Shown here piece after piece: positions 18,651 through 26,473 of a stretch of 64,000 bases of DNA. This stretch comes from Fuerstiella sp. (GTDB lineage: Bacteria > Planctomycetota > Planctomycetia > Planctomycetales > Planctomycetaceae). Both the position numbers and the translations under genes were made by a program. The stretch's first letter is position 1, and each line of letters starts with the position of its first letter. The notes below the pieces were generated by a model. It did no database searches and was not told the DNA's origin. It worked only from the letters and a program-made list of their open reading frames with translations. The DNA lies in NCBI GenBank assembly GCA_022447225.1, contig JAKVAZ010000008.1, positions 260,643 to 324,642 of the forward strand, given 5' to 3'.

Positions 18651-18743
18651 CGGAAGCGGATGGGAATCGAACCCACCAGACCAGGCAAGCTGATCTCACC
18701 GGTTTTGAAGACCGGGACGGACACCAGTACCGCAAACGCTTCC
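18651..18743 (-). tRNA. selC: tRNA-Sec (anticodon TCA)
   Basis: On the minus strand the gene starts GGAAGCG and ends CGCTTCC plus discriminator G. The anticodon stem-loop is CCGGT-CTTCAAA-ACCGG, with TCA at 18706-18708 (complement), so it reads UGA. A long variable arm (AGATCAG-CTTGC-CTGGTCT, 7 bp with one G-T pair) and a T loop TTCGATT follow. The acceptor plus T stem total 13 bp, read here as 7+6 because the eighth acceptor pair would be T-C; bacterial tRNA-Sec is usually drawn as 8+5. The terminal CCA is not encoded. The long arm, UCA anticodon and 13-bp helix distinguish it from a UGA suppressor or tRNA-Ser. No selA, selB or selD is in the window. Confidence 0.93.
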
Positions 18744-19287
18744 GAGTGACCACATCATCAGACAATGAAATTAACTCATCAACACATCAACATTTACTGC
18801 GCAGCAGACTCTTTTTGCCTCCAATGGAGGTGTCCTGACAGGTTGAACCCGGTGGACACGGTATTGCGACTCGATTCAGAAGCAGAAACACAGCTCCAAG
18901 CTTACCGATGACTGAGCACCTGTCCAGCATGCACTCAACAAAAGCGCAGGGGAACGAACACAGATCGATAGTCGTTACACACAACTGCCGCCGCAGCGGT
19001 TACCGCTGTTCCAAGGCCTGTGGTCAACAAATGGACAGCATGATGCTTCATCGTTAGTCTGCTTAAACCAGTCAGACTCGGCGAAAAAAACGTCCACACA
19101 TCGAAGGTTGTGTGGTGTATGACCAGAGAACCTGGGTGCGGACAATCGACGTTGCTGCTGTTATCTCAAGCACTCCTCGAGCGTTTTCTGCGCGGACATT
19201 TTCAGCCGATGCAAGCGTGCCCGTAAGGAAACGGGCTGGCCGGAATGGTTGTATTTTTCGCTGTCCTGTTTTTTTGCTGAGCACAAA
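18744..19287. other. 544-bp gap upstream of tRNA-Sec and the MetE-like gene
   Basis: No convincing gene. A cysteine-containing minus ORF at 18787-18984 has no ribosome site and no family resemblance. Promoters for the tRNA (minus) and for the MetE-like gene (plus) are expected here. Confidence 0.4.
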
Positions 19288-20355
19288 ATGATGGCAGACA
19301 CACTTTTTCCGACAACCGTTATCGGCAGCCTGCCTCGACCTGAGTGGATACGGGAAATCATCCTGGACCGCAAAGACGAAACAATCTCCGAAGACGAAAC
19401 GAACCGACTGCTGGACCCGGCCGTGGAATCCGTGATGCGACTGCAGGAACGTTCGGGTCTGGATGAAATCACGGACGGTGAATGGCGTCGGGAAAGTTAT
19501 GTCAAAGTTTTTGCGCAACGTGTCAGGGGCTTCAAACCGGACTTAATCGACATCCGGCAGATGTTGTATCCCGCGGTGGTCGAACCCATCGAATACTACC
19601 GCCCTCTCGTCCTGGAAGAGGCTGCGTTTGCCCGTACGAAAACTGAATGCCGTCTGAAAGTAACATTGCCCGCCCCGTATATCATTGGCAGACGGATGTG
19701 GCATGCGGACCATTCAAAACAGGCATATCCCGTGCCGGAACGGCTGATGGAAGATTGCGTTCCCATACTCCGACGCGAAATTGAAAACCTCATCCAAAAC
19801 GGAATCAATACCATACAACTCGACGAACCGTGGCTCAGTACCCTTGTGGACCCCAGGTTTCGTGAACGTGAGGGTCTGACAGATGTTCAATACGAGATGG
19901 ATCTGTGCGTCGATCTGATCAATCAGGTGCTGGATGGCTTCACGTCCATCAACACAGGTATGCACCTGTGCCATGCACACTTCAATTACACACACGGCAC
20001 TGAAGGTCCCTATGATCTCATCATGCCTGCTCTGGCAAAAATACGGGTTGGCACCATCTCAATGGAGTACGCCACTCCCGTTGCGGGAGGAATGGAATCC
20101 CTGGCACAATTCCCCGACGGACCGCGACTGGGTTTGGGCTGTATCGATCACTGCGACCGGAAGATCGAAACACCGGACGTGGTTATGGAACGTGTCGAAG
20201 AAGCAATGCAATACGTAGACAAGGAACGCATCACCCTGCACCCCGACTGCGGGTTCTCGCCTTCCGTGCAGAATCCAATGGACCTGGACCAGGCCTATTT
20301 GAAACTGAAATCAATGTGTCAGGCCGCACACACCCTGAGAAAAAAACATGGCTGA
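19288..20355 (+). CDS. MetE C-terminal-like methyltransferase (cobalamin-independent methionine synthase family)
   Basis: 355 residues; covers only the C-terminal catalytic barrel of MetE, as in short archaeal and bacterial forms. It begins with TVIGSLPRPEWIREI, typical of the family. TDGEWRRESYVKVFA follows, then QLDEPWLS in the middle. Zinc ligands are expected in HLCHAHF and in HPDCGFSP near the end. It likely transfers a methyl group to a thiol such as homocysteine using zinc; the methyl donor is uncertain because the N-terminal folate-binding half is absent. The ATG at 19288 is chosen over an upstream TTG at 19249 because it starts directly before the conserved N-terminus. Confidence 0.87.
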   Translation: MMADTLFPTTVIGSLPRPEWIREIILDRKDETISEDETNRLLDPAVESVMRLQERSGLDEITDGEWRRESYVKVFAQRVRGFKPDLIDIRQMLYPAVVEPIEYYRPLVLEEAAFARTKTECRLKVTLPAPYIIGRRMWHADHSKQAYPVPERLMEDCVPILRREIENLIQNGINTIQLDEPWLSTLVDPRFREREGLTDVQYEMDLCVDLINQVLDGFTSINTGMHLCHAHFNYTHGTEGPYDLIMPALAKIRVGTISMEYATPVAGGMESLAQFPDGPRLGLGCIDHCDRKIETPDVVMERVEEAMQYVDKERITLHPDCGFSPSVQNPMDLDQAYLKLKSMCQAAHTLRKKHG

Positions 20356-20491
20356 TAACCCGGAAAACGGCTGAACAAACAACGGTCGATGACATGAATC
20401 ACGCCCTAACCGGCCGGAATCACACTGGCCTGAAGGTCCGGGAACACTGAACGACAACGACTTCAGATGACCATAGTTTTTACATAACAGA

Positions 20492-20528
20492 CGGCTGCTG
20501 AAAGGTTTTGGACATGACTCAGCAGCCG
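20492..20528. repeat. 10-bp inverted repeat after the MetE-like gene
   Basis: CGGCTGCTGA at 20492-20501 and its exact complement TCAGCAGCCG at 20519-20528, separated by 17 bases. There is no T tract, so it is not a classical terminator. Confidence 0.6.
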
Positions 20529-20625
20529 ATGTGCCGCAAGATGCGAAGCCCGCAACGGTATCTAAAACTTGTGAAGTACAAAGGACTGACAAACGCCGCA
20601 CGACGACCCGGTCAATGAACCGTCT

Positions 20626-21057
20626 ATGAAATTCATTCTGCTCATCCATGTGTTCGCCACCCTGTTTATGACGGGACTGATCTGGTTCGTACAGATCGTG
20701 CATTACCCCTTGTTTGCCAATATTCGATCTGACGAATTCAAGACGTACGAAAAGCGGCACCAGTATTTAACGACATGGGTTGTCGGCCCGGCAATGCTGG
20801 TCGAACTGGCAACGGCATTGCTGTTGCTCAAGTATCTGCCGGTAGAATGCGGGACTCTGGCATGGATCGGCGCCGCACTCGTGGCTGTCCTTTGGCTTTC
20901 GACAGCAACTTTATCTGTGCCGGCACACAACGCACTGACGGTGGAATATTCAACAGTGACGCATAACAAACTTGTTGCCACCAACTGGATTCGCACGATG
21001 ACATGGACGGTGCGAGCAATTCTGGTGCTGATCATTACCTATCGAACGATGAACTGA
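20626..21057 (+). CDS. Four-helix integral membrane protein, conserved hypothetical
   Basis: 143 residues with four predicted membrane helices (about 5-27, 53-72, 78-97, 121-139). The N-terminal motif TGLIWFVQIVHYPLFA and the mid-protein histidines (KRHQ, PAHNAL, THNKLVATNWIRT) are of a type I associate with a widespread small membrane family of unknown function. The paired His residues near membrane boundaries could bind metal or haem (inference). The start is ATG without a strong ribosome site. It stands alone between the MetE-like gene and the fasciclin gene. Confidence 0.72.
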   Translation: MKFILLIHVFATLFMTGLIWFVQIVHYPLFANIRSDEFKTYEKRHQYLTTWVVGPAMLVELATALLLLKYLPVECGTLAWIGAALVAVLWLSTATLSVPAHNALTVEYSTVTHNKLVATNWIRTMTWTVRAILVLIITYRTMN

Positions 21058-21292
21058 ACAGCGTTGTGCCACCAGGAATCATTTCACCAGTTCCGTTGCC
21101 CTGCTTCGTCATAGTCATACACAGCAACATGATAACATCCGGTACTGCCACCCAAGTCGCAAGCACGACGACCAGCCGAAAAGTCAGTCAACTCCTGACG
21201 TTTCCGATCAGGACTTGACTGACACCAACGTAAACATGGGCGACCGAAAACTTTCGGTGGCCCACACCGAGTCGCTCATCGCCGGGTAACAG

Positions 21293-22255
21293 CTAGGGGA
21301 GCATGACTCTATCGATGACATGAATTGCCCCATTGCTGGTCTCAATGTCTGTCGCCACCACGTTGGCCCTGTCGATCATAACACCCGCATCACTCACAGT
21401 GACACGCGCGGACTTGCCGTTCACCGTCTTTGCACAGCAGATTTGCACGAGGTCACTGGCCAGCACTTTTCCAGGTACGACGTGGTATGTCAAAATCGCA
21501 GCCAGCTGGTCCTTATTTTCCGGCTTGAGAAGGCTCGAAATGGTTCCGTCAGGAAGTTTCGCGAAAGCGTCGTCGGTTGGTGCGAATACCGTGAACGGTC
21601 CTTCGCCCTTCAGCGTATCGACCAGGCCTGCGGCTTTCACAGCGGCAACAAGCGTGTTGAACCCCCCGGCCTCAACAGCGGTATCGACGGTGTCTTTATC
21701 GGCTGGCAGAATCACACGATCGATCACATGAATCACCCCGTTGCCGGTTTCAATGTCGGCCTTCACTACATTCGCACCGTCGACACTCACCCTGTGATCT
21801 TTCACTGTAATATCAACCTGCTGACCCTGCACAGTCTTTACGCCGGTCAGCTTCACGATATCGGCGGCCTTCACGCTTCCTGACACCACGTGGTACGTCA
21901 GAATATCCTGGAGTTTGGCCTTGTTCTCAGACTTCAGCAGACTTGCGAGCGTTCCTTTGGGAAGTCTGGCGAAGGCTTCATCGGTTGGAGCGAATACCGT
22001 GAACGGGCCGGGGCCTTTCAGGGTTTCCACCATCCCGGCGGCTTTTACAGCGGCAACCAGTGTCTTGAATGAGCCCGCTTCAACGGCGGTATCAACAATA
22101 TCCGGCCTGGCTGCTGCGTGCGCCGCCCGAATGTACGTACCTGGGCACGGTTGGCGGATCTTTCTCGATAGAATCACGGTTCCTTTGCATCTGTCTCCGG
22201 CGACTGCAGTGGAAGCAAACATTGCCACAACGATGAGTGTGATTAGTTTGTTCAT
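21293..22255 (-). CDS. Secreted protein with two fasciclin (FAS1) domains
   Basis: 320 residues: a signal peptide ([14 protein letters not shown]), a short basic linker with two cysteines, then two tandem FAS1 domains at roughly 54-185 and 188-320. Both carry the FAS1 signatures [17 protein letters not shown] / [17 protein letters not shown] and end with HVIDRVILP / [12 protein letters not shown]1 domains mediate adhesion between cells or to matrix polymers; export to the envelope or outside is expected. The two domains are similar enough to indicate internal duplication. The start is ATG at 22255 with GGAG 8-11 bases upstream. Confidence 0.95.
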   Translation of the reverse strand: MNKLITLIVVAMFASTAVAGDRCKGTVILSRKIRQPCPGTYIRAAHAAARPDIVDTAVEAGSFKTLVAAVKAAGMVETLKGPGPFTVFAPTDEAFARLPKGTLASLLKSENKAKLQDILTYHVVSGSVKAADIVKLTGVKTVQGQQVDITVKDHRVSVDGANVVKADIETGNGVIHVIDRVILPADKDTVDTAVEAGGFNTLVAAVKAAGLVDTLKGEGPFTVFAPTDDAFAKLPDGTISSLLKPENKDQLAAILTYHVVPGKVLASDLVQICCAKTVNGKSARVTVSDAGVMIDRANVVATDIETSNGAIHVIDRVMLP

Positions 22256-22765
22256 GGTTCTGACTCCGGTCCGTTAAACAAAAAGGTTGAGTTAGCTGTT
22301 TATCAACGCATGGGTTGAGTATTGGCTGTTTATAGAAAGCCACTTTCAGTCGGCCACAACGAATGAAAAACTTTTTCTGCAACCTGTTTCGATCGACGTT
22401 TGGGTGTCCTGAACAAAATCGAACTTCTTCAATCATCCCTCAGTACGAGTCAATCACAGTGGGGCTGACGACTCGCCGATCTCATTGAGTGTCAGCAGAA
22501 CCAAATTGAAAGATCAGCTTCACAATATGCTGTAGGATCTGCCACCGCGGAAATAACGGCGAATACACAACACCGGAACTGGGGAAGCCGATGACACGCC
22601 CAAGAGGGCGTCCGGACACGGGTGGCCCGTTTTCATCCGGACTAAATTTCATCTCAATTTTGATTCTACGCAGTGATCGTCTGGTCAAAACGATCGTTGA
22701 GTCTAGGAACTGAACAGTGAAGATGTGGTTCTGTAATCTTCAACTCAAATCGGGAGATCACAATC
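22256..22765. other. 510-bp gap, no gene seen
   Basis: Upstream of both the fasciclin gene (minus) and the broken gene at 22766 (plus). A 68-codon minus ORF at 22482-22688 has no support. GGGAG at 22752-22756 is the ribosome site of the following broken gene. Confidence 0.4.
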
Positions 22766-22962
22766 ATGGAATCTCGTGATACAAAGACGTGACACGAACC
22801 GGCCATCCGTTTGTACGATCAGTTGACGGACCAAGGTGCTGAGATTGCGTACAACTTCGACGTCACCATTTCCGGAACACCGACTCGGGTACAAGACATG
22901 CTCACTGGAAGGTAAACGGGGGCATACGCGTGACTGCCTGTAAGGGAGCCTCTTCGTCATGA
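22766..22962 (+). pseudogene. Broken small gene: TGA at codon 9 and a later frameshift
   Basis: A GGGAG site nine bases upstream leads into MESRDTKT, then TGA at 22790-22792, then an open stretch (HEPAIRLYDQLTDQGAEIAY...) to a TAA at 22913. The frame used from about 22897 (HAHWKVNGGIRVTA) looks like the natural continuation, so a frameshift lies near 22880-22896. That frame ends at TGA 22960-22962, overlapping the ATG of the next ORF in ATGA. From memory, related planctomycete small proteins start the same way with an ordinary residue at codon 9; this could not be checked. I cannot assign a function. Confidence 0.6.
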
Positions 22963-23138
22963 CAGGTCGACTGCTATCCCTCACTGCAGACCTTACGATT
23001 GACGTTGGTAACCGACATGTTCACGTTCGTGGCGATGAAACAGCATTGTTGTCGAAGTACCGTCTATTGCGATTGCCTTCGCAAGGATACTTGATCCGGG
23101 AAAACCCAGTTCGATTCCATTCAACATATCGGTGTTAA
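22959..23138 (+). CDS. 59-codon ORF, probably the truncated head of a second small gene
   Basis: Starts MTGRLLSLTADLTIDVGNRH in an ATGA overlap with the preceding broken gene, as expected for former operon partners. It ends at a TAA (23136-23138) that is directly followed, in the same frame, by the DUF2867 fragment. I think a deletion fused the front of this gene to the rear of the next one, so the 59-residue product is probably not functional. The product has no recognised domain. Confidence 0.4.
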   Translation: MTGRLLSLTADLTIDVGNRHVHVRGDETALLSKYRLLRLPSQGYLIRENPVRFHSTYRC

Positions 23139-23567
23139 ACGGGCTGGTACTGCGGTAACTTGCTACGACAGTTTGGCGGATTGATGGACATTCCGGCCGG
23201 CAGACCGGGACGGCAACCCGGACGTTACCATCCGGTGGACCTGAACGTCAGCGACACTCCGGATCGCTGGAACGTGGAAATCATCGATGCCCCACGAACA
23301 CTGCGTTTACCGGCCGAGATGAAACTTCCTGGTCGGGCAGGGCTGCAGTTTGTCGTCACTCCCAGAGAAAGCAGCAGCGAAATTAATCAAACGGCTATGT
23401 TCGACCCAGTTGGTTTATTTAGGATTTGCTACTGGTATTCGATCTGTCCTCTGCACCAGTTCATCTTCTCTGGCATGCTGGCAACATCACAGAACCTGCC
23501 GCAAAGATCAGTCAGCATCCCGGTGTCGACAAATTTCAGAAGAAACCCTCTGCGGAACACTAAATGA
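23139..23567 (+). pseudogene. C-terminal fragment of a DUF2867 protein
   Basis: Residues TGWYCGNLLRQFGGLMD, a middle RWNVEIIDAPRTLRL, then AEMKLPGRAGLQF, and INQTAMFDPVGLFRICYWYSI, LHQFIFSGM match the C-terminal half of DUF2867, which normally follows an NAD(P)-binding Rossmann domain in ~480-residue proteins. The Rossmann half and the front of DUF2867 are missing: a stop codon lies immediately upstream in frame. A TTG at 23160 could in principle start a 135-residue product, but no ribosome site is present. It is most likely a deletion remnant. Confidence 0.75.
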
Positions 23568-23648
23568 GCGTTTGAGACACGAGGCGTCTCGCGGTTATCT
23601 CAGGACTCCGTTGCCTGCGCATTAATCCGTTAAGGAAACCCGGTTCCC

Positions 23649-24449
23649 ATGAACTCCTGCCATTCATTGAACGAAAGAATCTCGCGACTGCGGCAGTGTT
23701 TGCTGCAGCATCCCGCTTATTCGCTGTTGACGTGTGAGAAAACATTGATCACCTTCATGGAGTTCCATGTCTTCGCCGTTTGGGACTTCATGAGTTTACT
23801 CAAGTCACTCCAGCGTGAATTAACATGTGTGTCCGTCCCGTGGACTCCACCAAAGAATCGCTCGGCCGCCAAACTAATTAACGAAATCGTCCTGGCCGAA
23901 GAATCGGACATGAGTGCCGAGGGAAACCCTGCCAGTCACTTCGAACTGTATCTGTCGGCGATGAGAGCGGCCAATGCCGACACCACCCGAATCGACACGC
24001 TCATCGGCACGATTCAGGGCGGTGGATTTTGGCGCGATGCTCTGTCCGTACCACCAACTCCGCCGAGCATTCGCAACTTCGTCGACTCAACCTTTGACAT
24101 CATCGACAGCGGTGACCTGTGTGCAATCGCTGCGGCTTTCACATTCGGACGCGAGCAATTGCTGCCCGACGTGTTTGAGCAAATTGTTTCGCGGCTCAAT
24201 TGCGAAAACGAAGGTCGATTTTCTTCCTTCGAGTACTACCTGCAGCGGCATATTCAGCTTGACGGCAATGAACATAGCCATATGGCAGAACAACTGATGG
24301 TCGAACTCTGCGGTGACGACAAACGGAATTGGAAATCTGCCGAAGACGCGGCGGAAAAGTCACTTAAGGCACGACTGCAACTGTGGAACGCAATTTCGGA
24401 ACGCATTCAAGCTGATTCTTCGGAACGTCAGCTCACAGGACGATCGTAA
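23649..24449 (+). CDS. DUF3050 family protein (haem-oxygenase-like fold)
   Basis: 266 residues, near the family's usual length, and apparently intact. It starts with LNERISRLRQCLLQHPAYSLL, then FMEFHVFAVWDFMSLLKSLQR, HFELYLSAMRAA and, late, FSSFEYYLQRHIQLDGNEHSHMAEQLM. The conserved histidines in EFHVFAVWD and RHIQLDGNEHSHMA are the expected metal-site residues of haem-oxygenase-like diiron or haem proteins. The reaction is unknown. AAGGAAA lies 13-19 bases before the ATG. The gene is intact among broken neighbours, so it may still be under selection. Confidence 0.85.
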   Translation: MNSCHSLNERISRLRQCLLQHPAYSLLTCEKTLITFMEFHVFAVWDFMSLLKSLQRELTCVSVPWTPPKNRSAAKLINEIVLAEESDMSAEGNPASHFELYLSAMRAANADTTRIDTLIGTIQGGGFWRDALSVPPTPPSIRNFVDSTFDIIDSGDLCAIAAAFTFGREQLLPDVFEQIVSRLNCENEGRFSSFEYYLQRHIQLDGNEHSHMAEQLMVELCGDDKRNWKSAEDAAEKSLKARLQLWNAISERIQADSSERQLTGRS

Positions 24450-24557
24450 CAGGGTCATGGCCCCTGACCCAACGCGAACTGATACCCGGAAACGTTTCGT
24501 TGTCACTTTGAAAAGACGTTGCGCAGAATCTGAACATCATTTCCGAGGAAAATTTTC

Positions 24558-24953
24558 ATGACTGACTTATTCGATATTGAGATGTTCTATGACGGCGATT
24601 GCCCCCTGTGCATGCGTGAGACTCGACTCCTTGGGCGTCTGGATCAACAGAACAGAATTCGTTTCACAAACATTGCCGCACCGGATTTTGTCGCAGCCGA
24701 CTACGGCAAGTCGCACGATGAATTTATGGCCGAAATGCACGGACGCCTGATTGACGGCACCTGGGTATCAGGGGGCGAAGTCTTTCGGAGACTGTATTCT
24801 GCCGTTGGCCTGCGTCCGATTGTCTGGCTGACTCGGCTGCCGATCATCAGCCACCTGTTCGATCTGAGCTATGCGGTCTTCGCACGACATCGTCTGAGGC
24901 TGACAGGCCGTTGCAGGGACCAGTGCGAAGTTGTCCCACACTCAGCAAAGTAA
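24558..24953 (+). CDS. DUF393 / DCC-family thiol-disulfide oxidoreductase-like protein
   Basis: 131 residues. The N-terminal [16 protein letters not shown] carries the DxxCxxC motif that defines the DCC family and resembles a thioredoxin-type redox centre. [29 protein letters not shown] and the C-terminal [22 protein letters not shown] also fit. It is probably a cytoplasmic redox protein. GAGGAA precedes the ATG at a good distance. It follows the DUF3050 gene by 108 bases; the two families commonly occur together with TspO-like genes. Confidence 0.9.
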   Translation: MTDLFDIEMFYDGDCPLCMRETRLLGRLDQQNRIRFTNIAAPDFVAADYGKSHDEFMAEMHGRLIDGTWVSGGEVFRRLYSAVGLRPIVWLTRLPIISHLFDLSYAVFARHRLRLTGRCRDQCEVVPHSAK

Positions 24954-25011
24954 GGGACTGTAAAACAGACCACCTTTGCTCCGTCACCCTTTTTGAACAG
25001 GGAAACAATTA

Positions 25012-25362
25012 GTGTCACCTGTTAATAATCAGATTATCGAAGAACTCAAATTCGCATACTGGATGGAAATTGAGACTGTAACCAACGACGTCGCTAACTC
25101 GATCTATCTCAACAGTGTCCAGGCGGAAGACATCAAAAAAACCCTGGAGGCCGACGTACAGGAAGAGTAAACGCACGCACAAACACTGGCTCGTCGCATC
25201 AAAACAATCGGCGGAAACATGCCCGGAAGGGCCAACTTCAAATCGACTCAGACTACACTTCAGCCGAACACCGACATCTCGGTCGTCGTTTTGCCTTATT
25301 CACAAGTTGATCGACACCTAAAACGGTGCGATTTCTCAGTGCAGCAGCTGATCAAGTTGTGA
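25012..25362 (+). pseudogene. Ferritin-like protein gene interrupted by TAA
   Basis: A GTG at 25012, preceded by AGGGAAA, opens a frame reading IIEELKFAYWMEIETVTNDVAN, then LEADVQEE and TAA at 25168-25170. The same frame continues THAQTLARRIKTIGGNMPGR, which is the expected continuation of a ferritin-like/bacterioferritin-type helix (normally EELxHAxxLAxRI), so TAA probably replaced a Leu codon such as TTA. Downstream of about 25270 the similarity fades and the C-terminal helices are absent. The frame finally stops at 25360-25362. Confidence 0.75.
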
Positions 25363-25487
25363 GATAAAGAGGGTTACATAACTCAGGACGTCTGCATTCA
25401 GTATTGTGCTGACTAAGAAGTGCACCGTCATAATTTCACGAGCTGTCTGACTGAGTAGCGGAGCCCGGCTTAACGTTCCGTTCAATC

Positions 25488-26003
25488 ATGGTGATCACTA
25501 TGACCAAAACCCGGACGGAAAACGCTACTGTCGGCTGCGGTGTGACTGCACGCTATCCATCACTCATCGTCTTCCTGATACTCTGCTTCAGTGCTGCCAC
25601 CTTCGGTCGGTTATTTCCGCCGGATTCATGGTACGCATCGTTGAATCGCCCGGACTACGCTCCGCCGAACTGGGTGTTTGGTCCGGTCTGGACAGTGCTG
25701 TACCTGATGATCGCAGTCGCCGGTTGGCTGGTGTGGAAATCCAGCGTGTCGACCGGCAAACGTCTGACACTGACGATGTTTGGTATTCAGTTGCTTTTAA
25801 ACGCCGTGTGGTCAGTAATTTTCTTCGGCTGGCACCAGCCCGGCTGGGCACTCTTGGAGATAGGCGTGCTGTGGCTGACGATTGCAACCACGATACTGTC
25901 CTTTAAACGACATTCGTCCCCGGCAGCAGTGTTGCTGTTCCCGTATTTAGCGTGGGTGAGTTTTGCCGCAATTTTGAATTATGGATTTTGGTCCCTGAAT
26001 TAG
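25488..26003 (+). CDS. tspO: TspO/MBR family protein
   Basis: Five-helix membrane protein of the tryptophan-rich sensory protein / peripheral benzodiazepine receptor family, which binds porphyrins and modulates responses to light and oxygen. Of its 171 residues, the first ~20 are polar. The core shows PPDSWYASLNRPDYAPPNWVFGPVWTVLYLMIAVAGW, FGIQLLLNAVWSVIFFGWHQPGWAL and FPYLAWVSFAAILNYGFWSLN, all canonical TspO blocks. The start could be ATG 25488 or ATG 25500. It is intact, lying between the broken ferritin-like gene and an SDR remnant. Confidence 0.95.
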   Translation: MVITMTKTRTENATVGCGVTARYPSLIVFLILCFSAATFGRLFPPDSWYASLNRPDYAPPNWVFGPVWTVLYLMIAVAGWLVWKSSVSTGKRLTLTMFGIQLLLNAVWSVIFFGWHQPGWALLEIGVLWLTIATTILSFKRHSSPAAVLLFPYLAWVSFAAILNYGFWSLN

Positions 26004-26050
26004 CTACCCGACCCGGCCAAAGATAACCAAAGCTGTGGGAAACCGAACAA

Positions 26051-26218
26051 GCCCCGGCACTGTCGTCTCAAAGGCACGCTTTGGGACGTCTGGTTAAACC
26101 GAATGATATCGCCGGCGTTATCGCTTTTGTGCTTGGTTCTGCCAACAACTGAATTACGGGACAAACTATCGGCGTCGATGGCGAGCTCGGCGCGGTCCTG
26201 ACTCGCGCGAGACTGTGA
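26051..26218 (+). pseudogene. C-terminal fragment of a short-chain dehydrogenase (SDR)
   Basis: In one frame: ALSSQRHALGRLVKPNDIAG, then VIAFVLGSANN, TGA at 26150-26152, ITGQTIGVDGELGAV and a final TGA at 26216-26218. This is the standard SDR tail (GR...PxDIAGxxxFLxS...xxITGQTIxVDGG), where Trp is frequent just before ITGQ, so TGG-to-TGA is the simplest explanation. The catalytic YxxxK and Rossmann parts are missing. Confidence 0.8.
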
Positions 26219-26473
26219 ATTCGTGATTCCACATTCAGTCAATTTTCACAAACGACTGTCAATCCGCGACTAAGGCTACTACGTCAACTCCTGACTGCCG
26301 GCGCAGCGATCTTTCAAGCCACTGCAACTATTGACACACCTGATCAAGGAGTCTGACAGGACAACCGTGGTCACTGTTACAGGTCCGTTTCCTGAGTTCA
26401 GAGGCAATTCATGTAACTGGGGACACCTCGGACGACAACCTGTTCCGGTGAGTGTCCTCGAAGCACTGACCGG

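Noticed and set aside
18787-18984. Cys-rich 65-codon minus ORF upstream of tRNA-Sec
   Set aside because: Considered as a selenium-related small protein; nothing supports it.
24452-24470. GGGTCA-N7-TGACCC hairpin after the DUF3050 gene as a terminator
   Set aside because: Only a 6-bp stem and no T tract.
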